Below are positions 41,450-51,257 of a stretch of 64,000 nt of DNA, one piece after another. Numbering within the stretch: position 1 is the stretch's first letter; each line of letters begins with the position of its first letter. The position numbers were made by a program, and so were the translations under genes. The notes beneath the pieces are model-generated. The model searched no databases. It had not been told where the DNA came from and saw nothing but the letters and a program-made list of their open reading frames with translations. The DNA comes from Desulfobotulus pelophilus (GTDB lineage Bacteria; Desulfobacterota; Desulfobacteria; Desulfobacterales; ASO4-4), in assembly GCF_026155325.1 (NCBI RefSeq), contig NZ_JAPFPW010000004.1, forward strand, positions 124,001-188,000, written 5' to 3'.

Positions 41450-44400
41450 ATGACAAAGAGAAAAAAAAAACCTGCCAAACCGGTCAGATCATGCCCGGGG
41501 GAAATGAAAACCGGCATGCTGCCGGAGGGTTCCGAAGACACTGCTGATGCGCATATAAAAACGGGCCGGGCCGCTGGTGGTTTTCCCGTTGTGGGCATAG
41601 GGGCTTCGGCCGGGGGGCTGGCGGCTTTTGAGGCTTTTTTTTCCGGCATGCCTGCGAACACCGAACCGGGAATGGCCTTTGTTCTGGTGCAGCACCTGTC
41701 TCCGGATCACAAGAGTATCCTGGCTGACCTGATAAGGCGCTACACGCGTATGCAGGTTTTTCAAGTTGAGGACGGTATGGCAGTGATGCCTAACTGCGCC
41801 TATATTATTCCCCCCAACCGTGACATGGCTTTTTTGAATGGTACGCTCCAACTCCTTGAGCCAGGTTTTCCGCGCGGACAGCGCATGCCCATTGATTTTT
41901 TTTTTCGGTCGCTGGCACAGGATCTGCGCGAACGGGCCATTGGCGTGATACTGTCGGGTACCGGTAGTGACGGTACGCTGGGCATAAGGGCCATCAAGGG
42001 CGAGGGGGGGATGGTCATGGTCCAGAACCTTACGGATACCGAATACGACGGAATGCCGCGCAGTGCGATGGCCACGGGCCTTGTGGACTATGAGCTGCCG
42101 CCGGCGGAGATGGCGGCCCAGCTCATCGCCTACACCACCCATGCTTTCAGCAAACAGCCCCGACCACTTATCCCGCCCCCTAAAACCGAGAGTTCGATCA
42201 GGAAGATTTTTGTCTTGCTGCGAGTCCAAACCCGGCACGATTTTTCCCATTACAAGCCTTCTACCATCCAGCGGCGTATCGAACGTCGCATGGCTGTGCA
42301 TCAGATTGAAACCATGGATGCTTATGTCAAGTTCATTCAGCAGACGCCAGAGGAAGTGGATGCCCTGTTTCGCGACATGCTGATAGGGGTGACCAGTTTT
42401 TTCCGTGATCCTCAGGCATTCAGTGCTATTGAAGAGGAGGTTATTCCCGGGCTTTTTGCCCGGAAGTCCGATGATTCCCTAATCCGGGTCTGGGTGCCGG
42501 GTTGCTCCACCGGAGAGGAGGCCTATTCCCTTGCCATGCTGCTGGCCGAGTATCAGAGGACATTGGGAAAGGGTTTTAAGGTGCAGATTTTTGCCACCGA
42601 CATCGACAGTCATGCCATTGCTGCGGCCCGGATTGGCATTTATCCGGCTTCTGTTGCCGCCGACCTCACGCCGGAGCGGCTGGCGCATTTCTTTTCACCG
42701 GAACCGGGTAATAGCGCGTACCGTATTCACAAAAATATCCGTGATATGCTGGTATTTTCGGAGCAAAATGTAATCAGGGATCCACCCTTTTCCAAGCTGG
42801 ACCTGATCAGTTGTCGTAACCTGCTGATCTATCTGGATGGGGATCTGCAGAAAAAGCTCATCCCGTTATTTCACTATGCCATGAAGCCGGGTGGGATTCT
42901 GTTTTTGGGGACATCGGAAAGTGTGGGAGAATTTGGTGATCTTTTTGCCACTCTGGAGCGCAAGCAGAAGATTTATCAGCGGAAAGAAGACATCGTTGGA
43001 GTGCAGCGCGTTGGTCTGGGCCGGTTTCTGCCTTCCTTGACGGGGTCTGATACAGTGCCTTTGCGTATTGGTGAGAAGAGGGTTCCTCCCCGGAAACTGC
43101 CGTTACGTGAGCTCACCGAACAGGCCTTGCTGCAACAGCTTGTTCAGGTCGGGGCGCTGGTCAACGGCCAGGGAGATATCCTTTATCTTCACGGCCGTAC
43201 GGGTATGTATCTGGAGCCAGCCCCCGGGGAGAGCGGATCCAACAATATTTTGAAAATGGCAAGGGAAGGATTGCGGCGCAATCTCACCACGGTATTGCAT
43301 AAAGCGGTACAAACCGGTGAAACCGTGCATTGCCAGGGATTGCAGGTGAAGACCAATGGTGACTTCACCACCGTCAATCTGATTGTCCGTCCGGTGACCG
43401 TGACCTCGTCCGCATTACCCGAACCGCCGTTGTATCTTGTGATTTTGGAGCAGGTACAGAAGCCTGCCATTCATGAGCAGACTGCTAAGTCGTTAGCAGA
43501 TGAGCCGGTCGGTGAAGATGCCGATTCCCGTATCACGGTGATGAAGCAGGAGTTGAGGGCTAAGGAGGAGTATCTTGAGACCGCGAACGAAGAGCTGGAG
43601 ACCTCCAACGAGGAGCTCAAATCATCTATTGAGGAGCTTCAGTCGGTGAATGAGGAGCTGCAATCCACCAATGAGGAACTGGAAACTTCCAAGGAGGAGC
43701 TGCAATCTGTTAACGAGGAGCTGGCTACGGTTAATGCAGAGCTGCAAATCAAGGTGGCCGATCTCTCACGGGCAAACAACGATATGAACAATCTGCTGGC
43801 CGGAACGGGTATTGCCACCGTCTTTGTGGATCACCAGTTGTGTGTTCTGCGCTTTACTCCCACTGCCACGAAAATCATTAATCTGATTCAGAGCGATATG
43901 GGGCGGCCCGTAAGCCACATCGTTTCGAATCTGCCCGGCTATGAAAATCTGATAGCGGATATTCATGGGGTCCTCGATACCCTGATCCCTAAGGAACTTG
44001 ACGTACGGAGTTCCGAGGGCCGGTGGTACACCATGCGCATTCTGCCTTACCGTACCACGGATAATGTTATCGAGGGTGCTGTACTTACCTTTGTGGACAT
44101 CACGGAGGCGCGAAGGCTTCACGAAGCACTGCGGTTGAATGAAGATCGGCTGCGGGTTGCCTTCAGCGCGGTTCCCCTTTCTGTCTTTAATCAGGATGTG
44201 GATCTTCGCTATACCTGGATTAATGCCCCCAACCTTGGATTCACGGAAGAACAGATCATCGGCAAGACCGATGCGGACCTTTTGCCGGAAGAGGATGCTG
44301 CCGTGCTGACGGCCATCAAGCAGCAGGTACTGGAAAGCGGAAAAGGTTTGCGGCAGAATGTCCGGATAACTCTTGCAGATAAAACCTTTGAATATAATCT

Positions 44401-44548
44401 GACCGTTGAACCCTTACACGATGCTGCCGGTGCCGTGGACGGAATCACCTGCGCTTTCCTGGATGTTACCGGGCAACAAGGCGGAGAGAGATCCAATTTT
44501 AATTCAAACCGGATTTTGCAATCAGACAATGATGGAGAGAACCTATGA
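41450..44548 (+). CDS. CheB-CheR fusion with coiled coil and PAS domains
   Basis: About 1032 residues from ATG 41450. Domains in order: CheB methylesterase (about 45-230: GASAGGL with the catalytic Ser, VQHLSPDHKS with His, LSGTGSDGT with Asp), CheR methyltransferase (about 250-520: DMLIGVTSFFRD, VWVPGCSTGEEAYS for SAM, RNLLIYL), a glutamate-rich coiled coil (about 680-780, repeated EELxSxNEEL), and two PAS domains (about 785-900 and 900-1020). No receiver domain and no other chemotaxis gene is nearby, so it probably belongs to a signalling pathway with the next gene, a hybrid kinase that overlaps it by 4 bp. Confidence 0.9.
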   Translation: MTKRKKKPAKPVRSCPGEMKTGMLPEGSEDTADAHIKTGRAAGGFPVVGIGASAGGLAAFEAFFSGMPANTEPGMAFVLVQHLSPDHKSILADLIRRYTRMQVFQVEDGMAVMPNCAYIIPPNRDMAFLNGTLQLLEPGFPRGQRMPIDFFFRSLAQDLRERAIGVILSGTGSDGTLGIRAIKGEGGMVMVQNLTDTEYDGMPRSAMATGLVDYELPPAEMAAQLIAYTTHAFSKQPRPLIPPPKTESSIRKIFVLLRVQTRHDFSHYKPSTIQRRIERRMAVHQIETMDAYVKFIQQTPEEVDALFRDMLIGVTSFFRDPQAFSAIEEEVIPGLFARKSDDSLIRVWVPGCSTGEEAYSLAMLLAEYQRTLGKGFKVQIFATDIDSHAIAAARIGIYPASVAADLTPERLAHFFSPEPGNSAYRIHKNIRDMLVFSEQNVIRDPPFSKLDLISCRNLLIYLDGDLQKKLIPLFHYAMKPGGILFLGTSESVGEFGDLFATLERKQKIYQRKEDIVGVQRVGLGRFLPSLTGSDTVPLRIGEKRVPPRKLPLRELTEQALLQQLVQVGALVNGQGDILYLHGRTGMYLEPAPGESGSNNILKMAREGLRRNLTTVLHKAVQTGETVHCQGLQVKTNGDFTTVNLIVRPVTVTSSALPEPPLYLVILEQVQKPAIHEQTAKSLADEPVGEDADSRITVMKQELRAKEEYLETANEELETSNEELKSSIEELQSVNEELQSTNEELETSKEELQSVNEELATVNAELQIKVADLSRANNDMNNLLAGTGIATVFVDHQLCVLRFTPTATKIINLIQSDMGRPVSHIVSNLPGYENLIADIHGVLDTLIPKELDVRSSEGRWYTMRILPYRTTDNVIEGAVLTFVDITEARRLHEALRLNEDRLRVAFSAVPLSVFNQDVDLRYTWINAPNLGFTEEQIIGKTDADLLPEEDAAVLTAIKQQVLESGKGLRQNVRITLADKTFEYNLTVEPLHDAAGAVDGITCAFLDVTGQQGGERSNFNSNRILQSDNDGENL

Positions 44549-46281
44549 CAAACCAGGATAACCGCTCTAAAGCTGCTACGGGGTTTCGAGAGAAAGCCGA
44601 AGCGATCGCTAAGGAACGGGCCGTCCGGATGCCGGAAGGCAGTGCTGCCATCTCGTCTGAGGAAATCCAGCGGGTGCTCCACGAACTTCGGGTGCACCAG
44701 ATTGAGCTGGAGATGCAGAATGAGGAATTGCGTATGGCCCAGGCCCAGATTGAAGCCGGGATGGCCCGTTATTTCGATCTGTATGATCTGGCACCGGTGG
44801 GCTACTGTACTGTCAGTGAAAAGGGTGTCATCCTGGAGGCCAACCTGACGATGGCCACTTTGCTGGGCGTGACCCGCAGCCTGCTGGTCACGCAGCCGAT
44901 ATCAAGGTTTATCGTTAAAGACGATCAGGACATCTACTACCTGCATCAGAAACGGATTTTTGAGACAGCCGAACCCCAGGAATGTGATCTGAGGCTGGTC
45001 AAGCCGGGTAGTGCCCTTATCTGGGTTCATTTGTCGGGGATTGTCGCTCAGTCGGTGGAGGGCTTACCCGTCTGCCGGTTGGTGCTGGGCGACATCACGG
45101 GCCGAAAGCTGGCCGAGGAGATAAATGAAAAGCTCGAGTCTCAGCTGATTCAGGTCCAGAAGATGGAGTCGGTGGGACGACTGGCTGGTGGTGTTGCCCA
45201 TGATTTCAACAATATGCTGGGCATCATTTTAGGGTACACGGAACTGGCTCTGGGACGGGTTTTACCAAACGATCCCCTGCATGCTGATCTGGAAGAAATT
45301 TGTAAGGCCGCCCAGCGTTCCGCCGATCTCACCCGCCAGCTGCTGGCCTTTGCCCGCAAACAGATTGTGGCCCCCAAAATGCTGAATCTGAATGTTACGG
45401 TAGAAGGCATCCTGAAAATGCTTCGGCGACTTATTGGTGAAGACATCTGTCTGTCCTGGAATCCCGGTCAGGGTCTCTGGCAGATAAGAATGGATCCCAC
45501 GCAGATCGATCAGATACTGGCCAACCTTTGCGTCAACGCACGGGACGCCATCACGGGCATTGGTACGGTTACCGTAGAGACGCACAACATCATCCTTGAT
45601 GAGGAATTCTGCGCCGAGCAGGCTGGTTTCACACCGGGCGAGTACGTGATGCTCAAGGTAAGTGATGACGGCTGCGGTATGGATTCCAAGACTCTCTCTC
45701 TCACCTTTGAGCCCTTTTTTACCACCAAGGAAATGGGCAAGGGAACCGGTCTGGGACTGGCTACCGTGTATGGCATTGTCAAGCAGAACAATGGTTTTAT
45801 CAATGTTGACAGCGAACCGGGCCGGGGAACGGCCTTTTATATTTACCTGCCGCGGTACCTGGGTGAGCCCGACCCTCAACGGGAAAAGGCCCCGGCTGAG
45901 GTAATGGTATACGGGCACGAAACCATATTGCTGGTGGAAGACGAACCGGGAATTTTGAAAATGACCCAGACCATTCTCGAAAGGCAGGGTTACACTGTGC
46001 TGGCAACGAGTTCCCCGGCTGAGGCTGTCCGTCTGGCCCGGGAACACTGTGGCCGGATCGACCTTCTATTGACAGATGTCGTCATGCCCGAAATTAACGG
46101 ATGCGACCTGGCCAGGCATCTTCTGGCCATTTGTCCGGGCATCAGATGTCTGTTCATGTCTGGGTATACGGCCAATATCATCGCACACCACGGAGTGCTG
46201 GAAGAAAGAGACCATTTCATTCAGAAACCGTTCTCTATTAAGGCTTTGGGGGGAAAGTTACGCGAAATTCTTGATGCCTGA
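44545..46281 (+). CDS. Hybrid sensor histidine kinase with PAS and receiver
   Basis: A 578-residue cytoplasmic kinase. It opens with a short coiled-coil-like segment (LHELRVHQIELEMQNEELRM), then a PAS domain (about 70-195), HisKA with phospho-acceptor His219 in GRLAGGVAHDFNNML, HATPase_c (N box LANLCVNARDAI, G1 VSDDGCGMD, G2 GKGTGLGLATV) and a C-terminal receiver with Asp511 in LLLTDVVMP. No membrane segment. The start overlaps the CheB-CheR gene (ATGA), so the two proteins are made together and likely work together. No separate output regulator is linked. Confidence 0.9.
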   Translation: MTNQDNRSKAATGFREKAEAIAKERAVRMPEGSAAISSEEIQRVLHELRVHQIELEMQNEELRMAQAQIEAGMARYFDLYDLAPVGYCTVSEKGVILEANLTMATLLGVTRSLLVTQPISRFIVKDDQDIYYLHQKRIFETAEPQECDLRLVKPGSALIWVHLSGIVAQSVEGLPVCRLVLGDITGRKLAEEINEKLESQLIQVQKMESVGRLAGGVAHDFNNMLGIILGYTELALGRVLPNDPLHADLEEICKAAQRSADLTRQLLAFARKQIVAPKMLNLNVTVEGILKMLRRLIGEDICLSWNPGQGLWQIRMDPTQIDQILANLCVNARDAITGIGTVTVETHNIILDEEFCAEQAGFTPGEYVMLKVSDDGCGMDSKTLSLTFEPFFTTKEMGKGTGLGLATVYGIVKQNNGFINVDSEPGRGTAFYIYLPRYLGEPDPQREKAPAEVMVYGHETILLVEDEPGILKMTQTILERQGYTVLATSSPAEAVRLAREHCGRIDLLLTDVVMPEINGCDLARHLLAICPGIRCLFMSGYTANIIAHHGVLEERDHFIQKPFSIKALGGKLREILDA

Positions 46282-46349
46282 CATGTGATGGAATGGAAGC
46301 CTGAATGCCAAACTGGCTAAAGTGAGTGGTGGTTTTGGGGCTGTCTTTT

Positions 46350-46378
46350 GTCTTGACTTGGAACTTCATCTTACACTA
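46350..46378 (+). promoter_or_regulatory. Possible sigma-70 promoter of the LytTR-LytS operon
   Basis: TTGTCT and TACACT are 18 bp apart, about 45 bp before the ATG at 46412. A small inverted repeat GCAG-cacagaa-GCTGC follows. Match to consensus is moderate. Confidence 0.35.
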
Positions 46379-46411
46379 TGCAGCACAGAAGCTGCGTTGT
46401 AAGGAGTTTGC

Positions 46412-47233
46412 ATGCCTTTACCCCCCCCTCCATATGAATCTGCAACCGTTATCCGAACCCTTCTAGTGGATGATGAGCCACCCGCACTGGATGAGCTTGC
46501 CTATCTTCTGTCCGCAATCGAGAATGTGGAAATTGTGGGAACCGCCTCCAGCGGTGGAAAAGCGGTGGCTATGATCCGGGAGATGGAGCCCGATCTGGTT
46601 TTTCTGGATATTCAGATGCCGGGTAAGAGTGGTTTTGAAGTGCTGGCGGATATTGTGCAGATGGCCTGTCCGCCGTTTGTGGTTTTTTCAACGGCCTATG
46701 ACCAGTATGCCATCCGGGCATTTGAAGAAAACGCTGTGGATTATCTGCTCAAGCCCGTTTCTCTGGATCGTTTGCGTAAAACAGTGGAGCGTATTTGCCG
46801 CCTTCTTGGGGGTAGCAGGGGAGAGCAGGCAAAAAACAGGGAAGACGCCTTTCATCTCCGGACTTTGCTGGCTGTGGCGGGCATTGGTCCGGAGATTGCG
46901 CGGTTCAGCGTGGAGTGTGATGGCCGGAATGTGCTGCTCAACCCACGGGATGTGCTGTTTTTTCAGAGTACGGACAAACGTGTCCATGCCCATACGGAAG
47001 GGGGGGATTTTGCCTGCCCGTCCGATCTTTCTCTTGAAAAAATTGAAGAACGGCTGCAGAGCTTTTTTTTCTTTCGTGCCAATCGTTCCCAGCTTGTTAA
47101 TCTGGCCTTTGTCCGCTCCTACGCTCCCTGGTTCAATGGTAAATATGTGGCAACCCTGAGTGACAGCAAAGGAACGGATATTACCATCAGCAAGGCACGG
47201 GTCAGAGCTTTCCGTGCCGCTATTGAACTCTAG
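46412..47233 (+). CDS. LytTR-type response regulator (BtsR/LytR-like)
   Basis: A 273-residue regulator: receiver domain with phospho-acceptor Asp66 (LVFLDIQMPG), conserved acidic pair VDDEP and the KP lysine (YLLKPVS), then a LytTR DNA-binding domain (about 160-270; FFQSTDKRVHAHTEGGDF, FFRANRSQLVNLAFV). It is followed within 6 bp by a LytS-like kinase and then by a CstA-type transporter, the arrangement of pyruvate-responsive BtsSR-type circuits. AAGGAG ribosome site. Confidence 0.9.
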   Translation: MPLPPPPYESATVIRTLLVDDEPPALDELAYLLSAIENVEIVGTASSGGKAVAMIREMEPDLVFLDIQMPGKSGFEVLADIVQMACPPFVVFSTAYDQYAIRAFEENAVDYLLKPVSLDRLRKTVERICRLLGGSRGEQAKNREDAFHLRTLLAVAGIGPEIARFSVECDGRNVLLNPRDVLFFQSTDKRVHAHTEGGDFACPSDLSLEKIEERLQSFFFFRANRSQLVNLAFVRSYAPWFNGKYVATLSDSKGTDITISKARVRAFRAAIEL

Positions 47234-47239
47234 GCATCC

Positions 47240-48943
47240 ATGCATACCCTTGAAATCATAGTTACCCTTGCGGAACGTTTTGGTCTGATTGTAGGCGGAG
47301 CCTTCCTTCTGCTGACCTTTGCTCCGGTTCAGCGCATCGGATTCAGCCCGGTACAGACCCGGCAGAGAACTTTTTTTCTCATCATTTTTTTCGGTATTTT
47401 CGGTATCATCGGTACCTATACGGGGAATCTTGTTTTTCAGTCCGTAGCCAACCTGCGGGCCATGGCTGTGATCACAGGAGGGCTGTTCGGCGGTCCTCTG
47501 GTGGGGCTCGGGGCAGGTCTTGTGGCGGGAGGGCACCGTATTCTGATGGATTTTAATGGTTTCAGTGCATGGCCCTGCGGTATGTCCACGGTGCTGGAGG
47601 GACTGGCAGCGGGATTGATCCGGTACAGGATGGGAAGCCAGGCCATGGACTGGAAGGTGGCGGCTCCCATTGCTCTGGTGGGCGAGAGCCTTCATATGAT
47701 GCTGGTACTGGCACTTTCAAGGCCTTTTGCTGAGGCTGTGGAGCTGGTCAAGCTCATTGCCGCTCCCATGATGATGATCAATACGCTGGGGGCTGTTCTG
47801 TTTGTGGAAGTGATCAATATTTTTATAAGGGACAGGGAACGGCGGGAATCTCTGCAGGCCCAGCAGATTCTGGATATTGCCAACCATACGGTCAGTTATC
47901 TGCGCTCGGGCTTAAACCTGGAATCCGCCAGAGCAACAGCGGAAATCATCCATAAACGGGCGGGACTGGCTGCGGTGGCCGTGACCGATACCCGCAATGT
48001 TCTGGCCCATGTGGGAGCGGGAAGTGATCATCATCTGGCCGGTCATGCCCTGCGTACCCGTGCCACCAGAAAGGTACTGCGAACGGGCCGATCTCTTTTT
48101 ATCACCTCTGCGGAACGTATTGCCTGCGATCATCCGGGTTGTCCTCTGGAATCAGTCACCATTGTGCCACTGGAAAAAAGCGGTATTGTGGTGGGCAGCC
48201 TTAAATTTTATGGTAATGAGACATGCCCGCTGAACCGAACCATGTTTGAGCTGGCCAAGGGGCTGGGTAACCTTTTTTCCACCCAGCTGGAGCTCGAAGA
48301 TATTCAGGTGAAGGAACAGATGCTGGCAAGGGCGGAAATCCGTCGCCTGCAGACCCAGATTAACCCCCATTTTCTGTTCAACTCCCTGAATACCATTGCT
48401 CTTTTTTGCCGGACCAATGGAGAGAAAGCAAGGGAGCTCATTTTGGATCTTGCTTTGTACATGCGTAAAAACCTGAATTCCACTCAGGATTTTGTCCCCC
48501 TTTCCCATGAACTGGAACAGATTGACTCCTATCTTTCCATTGAACAGGCCCGCTTCGGTGATCGCATTCGCATTAAAATGGATATTGATTCCCGTTGCCA
48601 TGATGTTCCCATCCCGCCTCTGCTGATTCAGCCTCTGGTGGAAAATGCCATCCGCCATGGTATTTCGGGGCTGGAAGAGGGTGGGTGTGTTGCCATTCAG
48701 GCTTTTTGTGGCGATGGTCACATGCACATCCGCGTGATTGATGATGGAGTAGGAATGGATGCGGCAACACGGCAGGATATCGGTGTGCGCCACCGTATGG
48801 AAGGCCAGCGGCAGGGCATAGGCGTCAGAAACTGTGCTAACCGGCTGGAGCAGATATACGGGCCGGACTACAAACCCGATATCATCAGTGAGCCCGGCAA
48901 GGGTACATCCATTCATTTCCGCATACCGGTACCCATCTCCTGA
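47240..48943 (+). CDS. LytS-type sensor histidine kinase
   Basis: A 567-residue membrane kinase. Residues about 1-190 are the 5TM-LYT sensor (FGIFGIIGTYTGNLVFQSVA, GGLFGGPLVGLGAGLVAGGH, then FNGFSAWPCGMSTVLEGLAA). A GAF domain covers about 215-350, and the LytS-family kinase core has RRLQTQINPHFLFNSLNTIA (phospho-acceptor His) plus a degenerate HATPase (PLVENAIRHGI, DDGVGM, GIGVRNCANRL). In BtsS and its relatives this sensor detects extracellular pyruvate. The neighbouring CstA-like gene fits that reading. Confidence 0.9.
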   Translation: MHTLEIIVTLAERFGLIVGGAFLLLTFAPVQRIGFSPVQTRQRTFFLIIFFGIFGIIGTYTGNLVFQSVANLRAMAVITGGLFGGPLVGLGAGLVAGGHRILMDFNGFSAWPCGMSTVLEGLAAGLIRYRMGSQAMDWKVAAPIALVGESLHMMLVLALSRPFAEAVELVKLIAAPMMMINTLGAVLFVEVINIFIRDRERRESLQAQQILDIANHTVSYLRSGLNLESARATAEIIHKRAGLAAVAVTDTRNVLAHVGAGSDHHLAGHALRTRATRKVLRTGRSLFITSAERIACDHPGCPLESVTIVPLEKSGIVVGSLKFYGNETCPLNRTMFELAKGLGNLFSTQLELEDIQVKEQMLARAEIRRLQTQINPHFLFNSLNTIALFCRTNGEKARELILDLALYMRKNLNSTQDFVPLSHELEQIDSYLSIEQARFGDRIRIKMDIDSRCHDVPIPPLLIQPLVENAIRHGISGLEEGGCVAIQAFCGDGHMHIRVIDDGVGMDAATRQDIGVRHRMEGQRQGIGVRNCANRLEQIYGPDYKPDIISEPGKGTSIHFRIPVPIS

Positions 48944-49109
48944 TCCCTTTCCCCGAATTCTTCCACTGTTGTTTCTGTCAAACCAATCAGTCGGTTCATC
49001 CCGGCAATGGGTCATTTCATCGCTGACGGCAGATGGTCTTCCTTTTATATTGATACAAAAAGACGCCAACCCGGTTCTTCCACGGACTTACCATTTAAGG
49101 AGGTGTCTT

Positions 49110-50531
49110 ATGCTGTTCTTTTTTGCCTGCGTAGGCCTGCTCATAGCAGGGTATGTCATTTACGGAGCCTTTATTGACAGAATTTTTGAGCCAGATCCCC
49201 ATCGTACCACACCGGCCATTGCCATGCAGGACGGTATTGACTACATGCCCATGCCCCGCTGGAAGCTCATTTTCATACAGGTGCTGGATATTGCCGGTAT
49301 CGGTCCCATTTTCGGGCCCATTCTCGGGGCACTGTACGGCCCCATTGCCTTGCTATGGGTAGTCATCGGCTGTATTTTTGCAGGAGCCGTGCATGATTAT
49401 ATGTCCGGTATGCTTTCCGTACGCAACAGGGGCGCCAGTATCCCTGAGGTGGTGGGCGAATATCTGGGGATGTCCGCACGCCAGGTACTGCGGGTTTTCT
49501 CCTTTGTACTGCTCATGCTGGTGGGGGTTGTGTTTGTTCTCAGTCCGGCTACGCTCTTGAACGATCTGACCGGTATCAACACCAGCGTTCTTGTGGCCTG
49601 CATTTTCGGGTATTATTTTCTGGCAACCATTTTACCCATTGATAAAATTATTGGCAGGATTTACCCTTTTCTCGGCGCACTGCTTCTGGTCATGACCGTT
49701 TCACTGGTTGTGGCACTCATGTTTTCCAGCCATCAGGTTCTCCCTAATCTGGATTTTACGTTTAATACCAGCCCCACGAACCAGCCCATCTGGCCGCTTC
49801 TGTTCATTACCTTGTCCTGCGGGGCTATTTCCGGTTTTCATTCCACCCAATCTCCCCTTATGGCACGTTGCATGACCAATGAGCGTCAGGGACGATCCGT
49901 TTTTTACGGAGCCATGGTCATTGAAGGGATTATCGCCCTGATATGGGTGACGCTCGGCCTTTCTTTCTATGAATCGGCGGAAGCCATGCAGGCAGTGGTT
50001 TCCTCTGGCACACCGGCGGCTGTGGTATCTGAAATTTCCCGCAGTCTGCTCGGTCCCATAGGCGGAACCATGGCCATTCTGGCCGTCATTGTACTTCCCA
50101 TAACCAGTGGAGATACGGCATTTCGTTCCACCCGTCTCATAGTGGCGGAAGTTTTTAATATCAGGCAGGGGGCTGTTTCCAAACGGCTGATGATTGCCCT
50201 GCCTCTTTTTGTTCTCGGTTTCATCATCTCCACCCAGGATTTCTCCACCATATGGCGCTATTTCGGTTTTGCCAACCAGAGCCTTGCCACCATGGTTCTG
50301 TGGGCGGGTGCGGCTTATCTGGCACAGCGTTCCAAACTGCACTGGGTAGCCAGTATTCCGGCTACTTTCATGACGGCCGTGTGCTGCACTTTCATCATGT
50401 ATGCAAAGATTGGTTTCAGTCTGGATTACACTCTGGCCGTGATCATGGGGTGCATTCTGGCGGTTCTGGCCCTGGTGGCCTTCCTTTTTAAATACGGCCG
50501 TGGTGAGAAAGCCGTAACGGAAACTCCGTAA
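49110..50531 (+). CDS. cstA: CstA-family transporter (carbon starvation / pyruvate type)
   Basis: About 473 residues from ATG 49110, chosen for its AAGGAGGTG site; the open frame upstream overlaps the kinase gene and is not coding. Many membrane helices span its length. MLFFFACVGLLIAGYVIYGA, HDYMSGMLSVRNRGASIPEV and the IGGTMAILAVIVLPITSGDT segment are conserved in CstA/BtsT. It is the shorter form (without the long C-terminal extension of E. coli CstA). CstA proteins import peptides or pyruvate under carbon limitation. Expression is probably driven by the adjacent two-component pair. Confidence 0.88.
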   Translation: MLFFFACVGLLIAGYVIYGAFIDRIFEPDPHRTTPAIAMQDGIDYMPMPRWKLIFIQVLDIAGIGPIFGPILGALYGPIALLWVVIGCIFAGAVHDYMSGMLSVRNRGASIPEVVGEYLGMSARQVLRVFSFVLLMLVGVVFVLSPATLLNDLTGINTSVLVACIFGYYFLATILPIDKIIGRIYPFLGALLLVMTVSLVVALMFSSHQVLPNLDFTFNTSPTNQPIWPLLFITLSCGAISGFHSTQSPLMARCMTNERQGRSVFYGAMVIEGIIALIWVTLGLSFYESAEAMQAVVSSGTPAAVVSEISRSLLGPIGGTMAILAVIVLPITSGDTAFRSTRLIVAEVFNIRQGAVSKRLMIALPLFVLGFIISTQDFSTIWRYFGFANQSLATMVLWAGAAYLAQRSKLHWVASIPATFMTAVCCTFIMYAKIGFSLDYTLAVIMGCILAVLALVAFLFKYGRGEKAVTETP

Positions 50532-50572
50532 ATCATGGGGTTGTGCAGTATGGTTTGTATTGTTTGATTCAG

Positions 50573-50605
50573 AAAAGCCGGGCAGGATCTGTCCGGCTTT
50601 TGTCT
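50573..50605 (+). terminator. Terminator after cstA
   Basis: AAAAGCCGG and CCGGCTTTT (50573-50581, 50593-50601) form a 9-bp stem, preceded by A and ending in TTTTG; it could work in both directions. Confidence 0.7.
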
Positions 50606-50792
50606 GTATGGAGTTGGCCGTAGCAGGGCTAAGCCGGCCGTTTGTGGGGTGGTTTGGCCATGGGATGTTTGGGAGAGAGGTTCTTTCGGGGAAATCTATA
50701 GAGTGGTGAGGCCGGTTACTTTCTGGGCAGAGAACATATTGGCAAGGCCTGCTTTCTGCGATTGTTTCATTTCAACTTTCGGAGTGATTTGT

Positions 50793-51176
50793 ATGGTGAT
50801 CAGGAAGGGTTATCTTCTCACGGCATTTTTTGTTTTTCTGATGGAAACAGTCATTTTTTTTGGCTTTGCCCACCACGGGTTTATCCGAGGCTTTGTGGGA
50901 GATTTTCTGGTTGTTATTTTTTTGTATACTCTGATGAGAAGTGTTGTTGATCTGGGAGCAAAGTTTCTGGCGGCGGGTGTTCTGTGCTTTGCATTTGTTA
51001 TTGAAATTTTACAGTATTTTAAATTTGTATACTGGTTGGGCCTGGAGCAGAACAGGCTGGCCCTTATCGTTTTTGGGACACATTTTGACCCTTGCGATCT
51101 CCTTGCCTATACCGCAGGCTGCCTTACGGTTTACCTTGTGGATGAAGCTGTGAGGAGAAAGAAGGGTAGCCTCTGA
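50793..51176 (+). CDS. DUF2809 membrane protein
   Basis: A 127-residue membrane protein with four predicted helices (about 7-25, 35-50, 58-75 and 103-120). HHGFIRGFVGDFLVVIFLYT, QYFKFVYWLGLEQNRLALIV and GTHFDPCDLLAYTAGCL are typical of DUF2809 (VanZ-like). The start at 50793 follows a GGAGTG site. The open frame reaches 50649, but the extra part has no ribosome site. The function of DUF2809 is unknown. It stands alone between cstA and the diguanylate cyclase gene. Confidence 0.75.
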   Translation: MVIRKGYLLTAFFVFLMETVIFFGFAHHGFIRGFVGDFLVVIFLYTLMRSVVDLGAKFLAAGVLCFAFVIEILQYFKFVYWLGLEQNRLALIVFGTHFDPCDLLAYTAGCLTVYLVDEAVRRKKGSL

Positions 51177-51257
51177 TACGTCCAGTCCCGCCGGAATGTG
51201 GTCCCCCTGTCCATTCGGTTTTTTGTCGGTTTTTCTGACGGTGGTTTCTTTGTCTCC

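Noticed and set aside
46688-47695. 335-codon minus-strand frame opposite the LytTR and LytS genes
   Set aside because: Covers two well-supported genes and shows no family resemblance.
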